From contig WOAB01000595.1 of assembly GCA_027886185.1 (NCBI GenBank), positions 4,402,001 through 4,466,000 of the forward strand: 64,000 nucleotides of DNA. Direction: 5' to 3'. The notes under the pieces were generated by a model. The model did no database searches, had not been told where the DNA came from, and worked only from the letters and a program-made list of their open reading frames with translations. Position numbers and translations under genes: made by a program. Positions 21,738-33,208 of this stretch are shown piece after piece. Position 1 is the stretch's first letter. Each line of letters begins with the position of its first letter. The stretch is from Rheum nobile. Lineage: Eukaryota > Streptophyta > Magnoliopsida > Caryophyllales > Polygonaceae.

Positions 21738-23660
21738 TCGACTCTGGGCGGTCAACATCCTCTGTCTAATCAAGCAATGTTTAGAGCTGTCCTTTCGACC
21801 AACTCTGGTCCAAGCAGAATCTTGTCGGCATTCGTATCCCAACAAATCAGAGATCTGCATTTGACACCATACAAAGCTTCAAACAGAGCCATCTTGATCT
21901 TAGCATGCCAGCTATTATTGTACGTGAACTCAATCAGACTCAGACTGTCTTCCCAGCTAGTGGGACGATCGAGTGCACATGCTCTTAGCATATCCTCCAT
22001 GGTCTGGATGGTCCTTTCAGACTGTCCATCTGTCTGAGGATGAAATGCTGTACTGAATCTTAATTCAGTTCCCATGGCCTTATAAAGCTCTTGCCAGAAC
22101 CTTGACATGAATCGGCCATCTCGATCCGATACAATGGTCTTTAGGAATGCCATGTAAACGGACAATCTCCTGGTGGAAAACTTCTGCTGACCTCTGGGTC
22201 ACCCAAGTAACCTCAGTTTCCAAAGCAAACACTATTGCTGCTAGTTCTAGGTCATGTGTTGGTTAGTTTGCTTCATAGGTTTTCAATTGTCTAGATGCAT
22301 ATGCAATAACCTTGCCCCTCTGCATCAAAGACACATCCCAACCCATTTCTCGAAGCATTACTATAGACCATATAACCATCATTCCTTCCGACAATGCCAA
22401 AACTGGTGCATAAGTCAGACACTGTTTCAACTTCTTGAAAACTGGTCTTGCACTTGTCATCCCAGACAACTTCTTGTTGACCTTGTGGAACAGACTGGTC
22501 ATAGGTGGAGTGATCTTAGAAAAATCCTTCCATAAACCGTCTATAATGCTCAGCAAGCTCTGGGAAACTGCACACCTCGCTCACACCCTGAGGCCGCTTC
22601 CAAACAACTACTGATTCACTCTTCTGGGGAATAACCATAACCTCATTCTTATTGATCATATGGCCTAAGAAAGCCGCTTCTAGATCCAACAATCGCACTT
22701 AGCCCACTTTGCGTACAGCCGACTTGGTCTAAGGACCGATAAAGCAATCCGCAGATGTTCCCTGTGAGCTTCCTTGCTCGGGAAAATATCAAAATGCCAT
22801 TGATAAAGACCACTATGAACTTATTCAAGTACTGGTCTAAAACATCGATGCACTAGGTTCATGAAAACTGCTGGAGCATTCGAAGCCCAGATGGCATGAC
22901 TACAAACTCGTAGTGACCATCTCTCGTCCGAACGCAATCCTCGGAATATCATCCTCACGAATCCTGAGCTGATAAAAACCAGATCTTCGGTCGATCTTGG
23001 AGAAAACTTTTGCTCCCTGTAGTTGATCCAACAGATCATCACTCCTGGGCAACATATACTTGCTCTTGATCGTGACTTTATTCAACTCTCGAAAGTCAAA
23101 ACAAAGTCGAAACGGTCCATCTTTCTTTTTGACAAATAAAACTAGGGCACTCCTACTTAAGGTGATGCACTCAGCTTTATATAACTTTTGTCAAGAAGAT
23201 CCTTGAGTTGCTTCTTCAACTCTTGCATCTTAACATGAGTCATCTGGTACGGTGCCTCAGAGATCGGCGTGGTACTCGGCTCGAGATCAACGGCAAACTC
23301 CACGACACGATTCGGGGTATCCAGGAATATCTTATGGAAAGACACCCGAAAATCCTCTAACCACAGGAATATCAAAACTGAAGTCGATCACTGCCTTATG
23401 ACGCTTCCGTCAATCCATACCGAGAATAATTATCGTATGGGACCATGGTTATTTAGGTCAAATCGCTTTGAATTTCTTACCCTTGATGGTAATCGACAAT
23501 TCCGACAGACGATTGGTTCAAACCAAATATTTCATATTAATAATATTTATAACCAAAGGTTCACAAACTTAGCCGCATACAGAACTTAACTTACAACCAT
23601 CCAAAATGAAAGTCTGGGTAGCACCCACATCAACAACACATTAACAAAAGTGTAATGCAG
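21737..23660 (-). pseudogene. gypsy pol remnant: protease region, RT, RNase H, integrase core
   Basis: Fragments in order on the minus strand are as follows. The post-protease/pre-RT segment is at 23157-23375 (PNRVVEFAVDLEPSTTPISE, APYQMTHVKMQELKKQLKDL). RT is at 22821-23085 (DDLLDQLQGAKVFSKIDRRS, GFYQLRIREDDIPRIAF). The thumb and connection are at 22516-22698, and RNase H at 22263-22556 (VIAYASRQLKTYEAN). The integrase core is at 21770-22165 (IVSDRDGRFMSRFWQELYKA, FHPQTDGQSERTIQTMED). The integrase motif IRQRMLTAQSRQ at 21738-21775 is the last pol sequence. At least five frameshifts separate these pieces, and the RT YVDD motif is not in an open frame. The order RT-RH-INT is that of Ty3/gypsy. 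Confidence 0.85.
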
Positions 23661-23672
23661 ATACAAAGTACT

Positions 23673-25016
23673 CTAAGCATTAGGAGCATATGGTCCATCC
23701 GCCTCACGCATCACGTAAAGACGTTGACCATGACTTCCAGAAGTCACTGGGGCTTTCCTCTTATCCTGCGCAGTTGTCTGCATCGAAGGATTGGAAGTCT
23801 CTGCTGGTTTAAACCTAGGTCTGTTGTTTGGATTAACAGACCCCTGTTGTGACTCCGCTCTTTTTTGCATTCCCTGCCGACAGAACCTCTGGATATGTCC
23901 TTCCTTTCCACAACCAAAACAAGTCTTCTTCTCATTCCGACATGCAAAATTCTTGTGCCCAGATGCACCACAATTATGGCATTGGATCAGACTCTTGCTC
24001 TGACCCGATTGCTGAGTTGACCCATCTCGAGTCGTTTCTGTCTTTGCCTTGTTGGACTTGGCAAAATCAGAAGGTGGTACGGGACGTTTAAACCCACTTG
24101 CCTGAGGCTGGTTCTGTACTTGCCTCTGGCTATCACGCTTCCTGGTTGACTCCTCCAGAGTTACCTCCAACTTGTAGGCCGCATCCACGTACTGCTCGAG
24201 AGTAGAGCATGTGTGGTGCACCATCCATGGTTTAATATCTGGGTTCATCCATTCATGGAAGTACCAGATCTTCTGAGCCTCACTGGATATCTCTGGTTCA
24301 GCATACTACAGCAAATGATTGAATTTAGTGGCAAGCTCGGTCACCTTCAATCCATCCGTCTTAGGATACAAGAACTCTTTGTGTTTCTCCTCCCTCATAG
24401 CACGAGAGAAGAAACGGTCCGTCATCTTGGTCTTAAACATTGACCAGGTCAACACCTGGCTATCAGCTAAGCCGGTACTCTCCCACCATTCACTGTCTTC
24501 TTCCTTCAACTGTAGAGAAGCTATGTGAACTTTCTCCGCTTCAGTGCACTCCACATTACGGAACAATCGCTCCATGTGGGAAAACCAATGAGCCACTCTG
24601 ACTGACTCTCCCTTTCCATCATAGCTGTCGGGTCTCATAGAGTTAATGGCCTTCAGAGCTCGGCCATATTCCCCTCTATTCCTGATCACGCCTCCCTATA
24701 GTACCTGGTTCTCTTGTTCCTCAAACCTCGGAACTTCTGGAGGTACTGGCACTCCTTGTGCCTGAGGTGCGATTGGTCGTATTATCTCGGTGAATGCTTG
24801 CATAACAATCCCTCGAATTGCTGCGACTGTTGCTGCATCAAGCACTACTAGAGCGTCGGCCTGAGCTTGGCCATTGCCTCCTGGATTATTGTTGAAGACA
24901 GACTCACGCTCTCCTGATGGGTCTGCATCAATCCTCGGGTTTGGTCTAGGGTCATTGCTCGGCCTAGCACCAGCACGGATAACGTTCCTTGTGTTCACCA
25001 TCTGTTTACTGATCAA
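23673..25016 (-). pseudogene. element B gag, broken into three frames
   Basis: The first ATG is at 25016 or 25001 (MISKQMVNTRNVIRAGARPS). The capsid-like gag domain follows at 24306-24689 (ALKAINSMRPDSYDGKGESV, AHWFSHMERLFRNVECTEAE, EDSEWWESTGL). The third part (23673-24248) ends in two CCHC-type zinc knuckles, CHNCGASGHKNFAC and CFGCGKEGHIQRFC, and a tail GQRLYVMREADGPYAPNA. Frames change at about 24690 and 24300. In this family Gag forms the particle and the knuckles bind RNA. With these breaks no full Gag can be made. Confidence 0.85.
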
Positions 25017-25451
25017 ATTCCAAGGATTTTATCACATTAGTATCATTATGATATACTTATTGTAATAAAATCAACTTAGAATAGATCAAACTCGTAAATT
25101 TCTATTGATGAATTGAAACTGAGATACTAGGTTCTACAACCTTAAATCACAACGAGCGAACTGGGAATCAAGCCTAACTGGAGATGGCGAAACCACCTCG
25201 GCTTCTCTTGGGTTCCTCTGAAGAGAACAGAATGCACCCACATCTAGCGGGGCAACGAGAAATAAATTAGTCTTTCTAGACATAGAAGCAAGCTTACTAC
25301 ATCAGACTATATAGAAGACACGACTATGAACGGTGTTTTCAAATTCTTTTCACTTTAAAAATTCAGAGCCCTTTTAAAGCATTTTCAAAAACGGATAAAT
25401 GATTTAAAAATCCCAAACCCGTTTTAAAACCTTTGGCTCTGATACAACAAC

Positions 25452-27924
25452 TGTAACACCCCCAAATCTGAACCCATTTGGAAAGGTATTACTGCCAGTG
25501 ACCTCAGTGTTCCTTATCGAGATCACCCAAGGCTTTACCGTTTGAATACAAACCATGAAATACAATGATACAAAATGATAACTTTATTCATATAAAACAT
25601 GAGTCCCGGGATTACATCCCAATCCCGAATAGGACAAACACAAAGTTTAACAAAGTACAGCGGAAGTCTTTAAACAAGGTACAACGGAAGTCTTTTAAAT
25701 ATATTACAAACAAGGATCTTGACCACAATGGTCATCTCCCAAGGATCTCAACCTGTTTAAAAGAAATTATAAAAACATCCAAAAACAACCGTCGTCTTCA
25801 TAGTCAATCTAGTCTCCTCATATCTTCGCTCTATCTGATGTGCCGAATCGAACGGATGACACCAGCCAACCATGCAGAGAACAATTGCGGTTGGTTAGTC
25901 TATTGAATAGACTATGCAAGGGTACAAAGCAGAGTGGTTCGAAGCAGTCGTATTAGGTTAGACTCATCGCTTCTCGAATAATAACCGATGACGATAGTCA
26001 ACCATCATACTCCTACTGGAATAAACAAGAGGTATGCACAAGAGAAGATTCTGGAAGACTGAATCTTCATAGAAATCGACCCGAAAAGAGACTCCAAGAG
26101 ATTGAGTCTTTAAGGAAATATGAAAAATCTGGAACGTTTAAAGAATCAGACATCAGTGATTTAAAAGCTGACTTAGATGTTTCGGTTCACGACCAACCTC
26201 ACCGCTTACAGCGAATCCAGATTGGAAAGAGAACGTACTCTGATCAAAAGTCGAGACGAGCTTTCCTAGCTGCACTATTTACTTAGCTGCACTACTCGCC
26301 AAAGGTATATTAATTATGTGCACACAGGCACTTTATCTTATTAAATTCCAAAACCCACATTATGTTATGAGCTTTTAAACATATGCCCTGTCACGCAGGA
26401 CATACAACTAAGGAATGGACCTCACAGAATCCAAGCCTCTGGACTTATATCGAAGGAATGAACCTCACAGAGTCCAAGCCTCTACTATCGTAGGGTCTTG
26501 CTCGCCCTTTAACAGTTATAAAGAAACGAATGGACCTCTCAGAATCTAGGCATTCCTACGAATACTCGTGCTAACTAACAGTTCGAGCACAACAATAGTT
26601 CAGGATAAATCCACATAAATGCCCTCAAGGCGAACATAAATAATAGCGTTGTTCTAACAGATATACAACCTATTAATATCATTATTACAGTTTCCAAAAC
26701 AGTTTATAAAACCAATTCCAGATAAACACAATAATCATTCCAAATTAATTACTCAGATAAACAACTGATAATTAATGTAAATATGGAACGATGAGCAAGA
26801 GCAAACCGGCACTTGCCTGAATCCGCAGAGTTTGAATGAAGTCTAACGACGGGATTCCGGGCTCGATACAGGGATAGATCTGGAGCACAGATTCCTTCGG
26901 ATCGACCCACAAAGAAACCCTAAGTTAGATTCGACAAACAACAATACAGATCTAAGAAAGAACGAAAGGAATCGAAGGAAACGAAACTTGAACGAAGGCC
27001 ACGGAAGCCAAACCACAACCGGCCAACAACCAACCACGCCGGCGGGCGCCGCCCCACTTGCAGCGGGCGCCGACTCAGCTGCGGAGGGCGCCGCCCAAAT
27101 GCAGCGGGCGCCGCTCCTCACGGCTCCTCACGGCGGTAGCCGGGATCTTCACGGCGGTGGTCGGGATCTTCACGGCGGTGGCCGGGATCTTCACGGCGGT
27201 GGCCGGGATCTTCACGGCGGTGGCCGGGATCTTCACGGCGGTCGCCGAGCTCAACACGGCGGTCGCCTTGCTCATCACGGCGGGCGCCGTGTTCTGGCCG
27301 GCGGTCGCCGCCTCTATCCGGTGGTCGCCGTCGCTAAACAGAAACTGAAATACGAGAGGAAAAACTCATCCTCGACGATCGGTTTGGCTCGTCTTTCGCC
27401 TTGCTTGGTTTCTAGGCTTCTAAGGGCCTCCCAAGCTTCTCTTGGCCACTGGAAACAACACCAAACGAGCTCCGACGTTCGACTTGAGCTTTCCCGAAGA
27501 GTGTTTTTGAGAGTTTGAGAGCTTATGAAACTAGCCCTCTCTCTTCCTCCCAATCCATCCTTATATAGGCAAATCCAAGGGGGAGGAAGGTGATAGGTAG
27601 CTTCCTTCCCATCCCTTGGGTAATAACCTTGCACTTTGCCTCTTGGATAAAAACCTTAGGGTAACAAACTTGTACTTTAGTGCCCATTGGATGATAACTC
27701 TTGGGCAATAATATTAACCCCGTGTTAAATATATTCGTACACGAACGAGTATTAACTCCCAAAATGCGTCGACTGTATGTTATTTCACTGAGAAAAATAT
27801 TACAGAGGCAGAGCACATTACAGAATGTCTCAAACTATCTGAATTAAATCCGACGTACGAAACGGATACTCGGGAAAATTCCCAAAATTCCCAAAATAAC
27901 CTTACAGAAATACGGGGTATCACA
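25452..27924 (-). repeat. element B 5' LTR
   Basis: Begins TGTAACACCCCCAAATCTGA next to the primer site and ends GGGGTATCACA before the TSD ACAAG. It contains the 21-bp GC-rich tandem array at about 27120-27320, here mostly as GTGGCCGGG units. The minus-strand reading would be the element's promoter side. Arg/Gly-rich frames in the array are rejected as genes. Confidence 0.9.
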
Positions 27925-27929
27925 ACAAG

Positions 27930-30180
27930 ATCATGTCTACCTTAAAATAATGGTCTCCTACCACCATAACGATATTACTACACTTTTAATAGGAGAACAC
28001 ACATTTCTCCTCCAATCTCCTTATAGACAAATCCAAGGTTTACACATTAACTTCTTATAACTCAGATATTAAATCTTAGTAACCTCAAATCATAACTTCC
28101 TTAATTCCTTAAAGATATCTCCCACAATTCCATTACTCATTATTATCGGTTTTGGCCCTTATACCAAATTCCAACTTGGGATCCTTTCGGTAATGACTTA
28201 ACTTATTCCTTTAATCACTTTATAACTTGAACCTTCAAGATTCCTTAACTTCCTTAATTCCCTTAATGGTACTTTACACAATTCCATTATTTATCTCAAA
28301 GTAAGACTGACCTTATGCCATCTCTAACTTAAAATCCTTACAAGAATAATTTAACACATCTCTTTAAACAATTTCTAACTTAACTCCTTTAAGATTCAAG
28401 AACAACCATAATATCTTATTCCTACGTTCCTCGAAACGTATCACATAAGATATTACTCCTATCTCCTCCAAGAAAGTGATACCATAAGCCTTATAGATGA
28501 CATACTCACAAGATGTCAATCTTAGACAATTCCCAAGAGTCATAACTCTTCATCCTCTGGAAATTCCACTTATCGAGTTCAATGACTCGTACTGTCTTAA
28601 ATGACTTATTTCTAACTTAAAATCTTTATATTCCTCACATAATCTACTATCCATCCAGGACGTAATTGCATCATTTCCTTATGTTACCTCAAACGAATCT
28701 CAAATAGATCTCTTCAAAGGATACCTATGATTTGGTACACTTGGCTTTTCCAAAAGCTTTAATCATTGGTCCTACATGGGTCATACTTACTTATGAACTC
28801 GACCATCATAACTCCGGATTTCATAGTCTTACTCAAGATCGCAATAGGGGAAACGAGTTCTTATAGAACTATTCCCTTAATCAACTTATTCATTCACAAC
28901 ACTTTATCCACACTAATGCCTACAGCATGATTCCACAACTAGACATTTCGGACTTTGCACTAGTCCACCTCTATATACTTCTAGTGGAACAAAAAATCTC
29001 AAGTACACAAGTGAGATATAACTCTTAATCTCATTAACTCCACATAACCTATACCTCCAAACACTAGGAATATGATGTCTCAAGAAGAAACAAATCTTTC
29101 CATAACTTCTCCCAATATCCTTATTTCCTAAAAGATACTCATAAATAAACACTTTAGGCCTCAGACTCTTCTAGCCTTGCCTTACGAGGTCTTCCTTCGG
29201 GTCCTCATCGGAAGTTCCCTCTGGATCTTCCCTCGGATCTTCCCCCTCTCGAGGATCTTCCTCAGGGTTTTCCTCTGGATCTTCCTCTTCCTAAGGATCT
29301 TCCGCAGGATCTTCCTCCTCTCGAGGATCTTCCTCCGGATCTTCCTTCTTCTGAGGATTTTCCTCGGGATCTCCCCTAGGATTTTCCTTTCCTTGAGGAT
29401 CTTCCTTAGGATTTTCCTCGGGATTTTCCTTAGAGTTCCCTTGGAAATCGCTTTCATTTAAACGTCGTTATTACAATATCCCGTTGGCCTACCATAACGG
29501 CTCAGTGAGCTCTACCCTAGGTTCATCCCACGAATTCTCATACGGAGGCAAATCCCGACTGCATCGAGCATTAATCCTTCGTATTCGTTTTCTCAACAAT
29601 GAATGTCAACGACTATGACATCATACTTAGACATCAAAACTCCTAAGAGTGATTCCTTAATTATCCCATATATCAATGTAATAAAATCACTTAGAATAGA
29701 TCAACTTGGTAATTCTATAGATGAATTATGAACAGAGAGCACAAGATTCATTTACACAAATCTCCCGAGCGTTCACACCAAATTACTCGGAGATTACAGC
29801 ACTAGGATATTAAGTACTACCAACTCAGGAAGTACATACTTGATACCTTCGAGGGAACTACTAGGTTCTCCAACCTCGAAATATCTCTGAGAAACAGGGA
29901 AATCTAACATTACTAGAGATGATAGAATCATCTTGGCACCTTCCGAGTCCTTTCAAAAGAATAGACAAATACCTATGTCTTACAACAACAACAAGAAATC
30001 AGTCTTTCTAGATATAGAGGTAACTCCCATACCTCTCATATCGTACTAAAGAAGGCACGACTATGAACGGTGATATTTTAAATTCTTTTTATTTTGAAAA
30101 TTCAGAGCCTTTGAAAACATTTATTAATTTAAAACGAGTAAATGGTTTATGAAATCCCAAACCCGTTTTAAAAACTTTCG
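27930..30180 (-). other. element A 5' internal region, mostly non-coding
   Basis: About 2.25 kb between the element B insertion and the A primer site. No gag or pol similarity. It is AT-rich with many short CCTTAA/TTCCTTAATTCC motifs, suggesting degenerate tandem growth. One acidic repeat frame lies at 29177-29461. Confidence 0.55.
29177..29461 (-). pseudogene. acidic EDP-repeat frame in element A
   Basis: The plus strand repeats CTCGAGGATCTTCCTC-like units of 18-24 bp. On the minus strand one frame gives an acidic repeat (ENPEENPKEDPQGKENPRGD and EEDPREEEDPAEDP) with a single in-frame TAG near 29293. Another frame gives a basic Arg/Lys/Ile repeat and is fully open. Which frame, if either, was coding cannot be decided here. 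Acidic repeats of this sort occur near Gag in some plant elements, but I do not assign a function. Confidence 0.35.
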
Positions 30181-30192
30181 GCTCTGATACCA
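30181..30192 (-). promoter_or_regulatory. element A primer-binding site (tRNA-iMet)
   Basis: Plus strand GCTCTGATACCA, so TGGTATCAGAGC on the element strand: the standard complement of the 3' end of plant initiator tRNA-Met. It sits four bases inside the 5' LTR that starts at 30197, which fixes the orientation. Confidence 0.9.
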
Positions 30193-30196
30193 AATC

Positions 30197-32715
30197 TGTA
30201 ACACCCCCAAATCTTTAGCCCATTTGGAAATGTATTACCGCCAGTGACCTCGGTTTCCACACCGAAGCCACCCCAGGCTTTACCATTGAAACACAATTCA
30301 TAAAGAACAATTATGATACAAAATTACCATAACTTTAATTTAAAACATAGTCGCGGAATTTCAACACAATTCCAAATGCGACAAAATACAGAGTTATTAC
30401 AATACAGCGGAAGACTTAAAATAATTTACAAGAGTATTGACCTCAGTAGTCAACGCCCAAAGATCGTAGCCTGATTAAAACATTTTCAAATACCGTTCAT
30501 GTTCATAGTTGATCTAGCCTTCATGGATCCTCGACTCATCTGATGTGCCGAATCAAACGGATGACACCAGCCAACCATGCATAGAACAATTACGGTTGGT
30601 TAGTCTAATGAAAGGCAATGCAAGGGTACAAAGCAGATGGTTCGAGTAGTCGTATTAGGTTAAACTCATCGCTCCTCGAATAATAACCGACGATGATAGT
30701 CAACCACCATACTTCTACTGGAAGATATCAAAAGGCATGAACAAGAGAAGATCCTGGAGACCGAGTCTCATAGCAATCAATCCAAAAGAAGACTCCAATG
30801 AATTGAGTCTTATCGGAAGTATGACAATGTTGGGGAACATAAATAATTTCATACAAGCGTTCAAAAATGACTTGATGTTTCGGTTCACGACCAACCTTAC
30901 CGCTTAACGCGAATCCAGATTGGAAAGAGAACGGTACTCTGATCAAAGTCAAGACGAGCTTTCCTAGCGGCACTATTCCCTAGCTTCACTACTCGTATGA
31001 GGTTTATTAATCATGTGCTACGACGGCACTTATCTTATTTAATTCCAAAACGTGCATCACATTATAGGCTTTTAAATATATGTTTCGCCATGAGGGATAT
31101 ATATTGAGTATATGTTTCGCCATGAGGGACATATAGGACATATGTTTCGCCATGAGGGACATACTCCTAAAGGGACATATCCCAAGATTTGTAGCATCAG
31201 TTAAGTGCCACCATCTCTATACCCGAGTATAGAGATCGGTCATGACCCACCAAATGGTTTTTGGGTTTATCACCCTTTGCACCATTAATCATTATCAAGA
31301 AACGACTGGACCTCGAATAGTCCATCGCTCCTACGAATACTGGTGCTAACTAAACAGTTCAACACAGTAATAATCATATCAAAGCCCTCCAGGCTAATAT
31401 CATAAATATATATCTATAATAGCGTTGTTCTAGCAGATATACAACCTATTATAATATCATATTCTTTTCACATCATTTATCAAAACTGTTCCCAACAAAA
31501 CAGTAAATCATTCCAAATTAATTAACAATCAAACCATTGATAATTAATGGAAGTATGGAATGATAAGCAAGAGCGAACCACCACTTGCCTGGAGTAGATT
31601 CGGTGATGAATCTAGACGAGACGAATACTGATTATATCCTTTCCGAGGATATGGCCTAAGCTTCAGATAGCTCCAACGGATTACGAGTCCACACGCGATC
31701 CAGCATATGACACATTAATTAATCTCAATTAATTTGTCTGGACGAACTCAAGGAATTAAATTCAATAAATTATTATGATCTTAAATCATAAGAATATTGA
31801 TTGAATTTTCCTAAAGACAGATACGGATGAAAGGGAGTCGAAATTATACCACTCGATCGATCTCGGGTTAAATCTGGACTGGAAGCTTAAATGGGCTTCA
31901 ACCCAACATAACTTAATTAAGTGGGATGGGGCCCACTTGTCATCTTCTACCCCAATCTCCCCCGAAGCACGACAACAGTAACTCGACCACAACGACAACA
32001 ATGGAGGCGGGGGAATCTCGCCGGGCTTTCGCCGCCTCGTCGCCGGGGAGGGAGTTCAGCAGGGCGGTGGTGGCGCGCATCAACAACAACAAGCACGACG
32101 AAACGGCGGCACCGTAGCACAGAGGCGCCCTCGTCGGTGGTTCGCCGGAAGAAATTGGTGGAGCAGGGGGAGCTCACGACGCCGGCGGAAATGAAAGCGG
32201 CTCGTCGGAGGCGAAGGAGACGACGCCGGGAAAGAGCTGAACGAGCTCGGGAACGGGAGTGGTTGCCGACGGATTTGAACGAGAGGAGATCGGAACAGGG
32301 GAGATCGAACGGGAGAGGTGTATTTTCAGCTTCTCCAGCGAGCTTCTTATATAGCTCTAGGAGGATCATCCTTGTAACCCGAGAGGAGGCGTGCCCAACC
32401 AAGCCCTCGACAGGTGCCCCAAATTCTGAGGATGGCGTGGACACACGCGGGAGTGACACCGAGCCTGGCCTGAGAAACTTTTTGGGGAAATTATTTTGGT
32501 ATGGGTTTTTAACCCCGGAAATTATATGTTTGTATCCAAACAAATATTCTAAGTCTCGAAAATACATCGAATGTATTTTATACCACTCAGGGAATTATTT
32601 CGGGGATCATGGATGTTACGGAAAATCCAAACTCCACTGAAAGCGAAATAATTAATTTGAACGAAGGTTGGGAAAATTACCCAAATATCCTTATTAAAAA
32701 TTGAGGGATATTACA
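30197..32715 (-). repeat. element A 5' LTR
   Basis: Aligns end to end with the LTR at 15262-17782 with few differences, so the insertion is relatively young. It ends GGGATATTACA before the TSD GAGGG. The GC-rich block near 32000-32300 yields a 239-codon plus-strand frame that I reject as a gene. Confidence 0.9.
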
Positions 32716-33208
32716 GAGGGTTTATTAATTATGTGCATAACCGCACCTATCTTATTTAATTCCAAAAACGCATGTTAACGTTGAAGCTTTTAATTTCACA
32801 TCTCGTAATGAGACATTGGGAATAAATCCCTTAAGATTGGGAATACAGCCCAAAGATTGGCACCAGCTGAGTGCACCATCCCTATATTCGGATAGGGGTA
32901 GGTCATGACCAAGAGAGTGTTAGGGCACTTACTTCCTAACACCGACGTTATAAAGAAACGACTAATCCTTGTAAGGAATTAGCGTTCCTACGAATACTCG
33001 TGCTAATCTAGCATTTAAGTTCACATATAAATACACACCAAAATCCATTACAGTAATATCATATCAAACTATATAATAGCATTGTTTCTAGCAATATATA
33101 CAACCTATTATAAGGTCATATTTTAACACATCATTTAATTAAATCTGTTCCCAAACAGAAAAAAACAACTTTTATCCCAACTTAATTAACAATCAATTAA
33201 TTGATAAT

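Larger units (their letters stand above)
17970..27924 (-). mobile_element. element B: gypsy-like LTR retrotransposon, degenerate
   Basis: LTRs at 17970-20410 and 25452-27924; TSD ACAAG at 17965-17969 and 27925-27929. A slightly altered iMet primer site lies just before the right LTR (GGCTCTGATACAACA, about 25436-25450), and a purine tract adjoins the left LTR (plus strand CACCCCCCCCTTAAAAGAAG, 20412-20431). The element therefore reads on the minus strand. Order on that strand is gag, protease region, RT, RNase H, integrase core, then an unexpected second gag tail. Every gene is broken by frameshifts and stops. It is inserted into the interior of element A. Confidence 0.9.
15262..32715 (-). 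mobile_element. element A: gypsy-like LTR retrotransposon without pol
   Basis: Two LTRs of about 2.5 kb, identical except for scattered substitutions and small indels, face each other at 15262-17782 and 30197-32715. The TSD is GAGGG at 15257-15261 and 32716-32720. A primer-binding site complementary to initiator tRNA-Met (TGGTATCAGAGC on the minus strand) lies at 30181-30192, four bases from the LTR, so the element is on the minus strand. Without nested element B the interior is only about 2.45 kb. No gag, protease, RT or integrase is visible. This is a large-LTR non-autonomous element (LARD-like). Confidence 0.9.

Noticed and set aside
19655..27330. Short regularly spaced repeats as a possible CRISPR array
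   Set aside because: The 21-bp units are contiguous without unique spacers, lie inside retrotransposon LTRs, and the genome is a plant's.
26988..27518. 176-codon His/Gly-rich plus frame
   Set aside because: It translates the 21-bp tandem array of the B LTR; the frame shifts between the two LTR copies.
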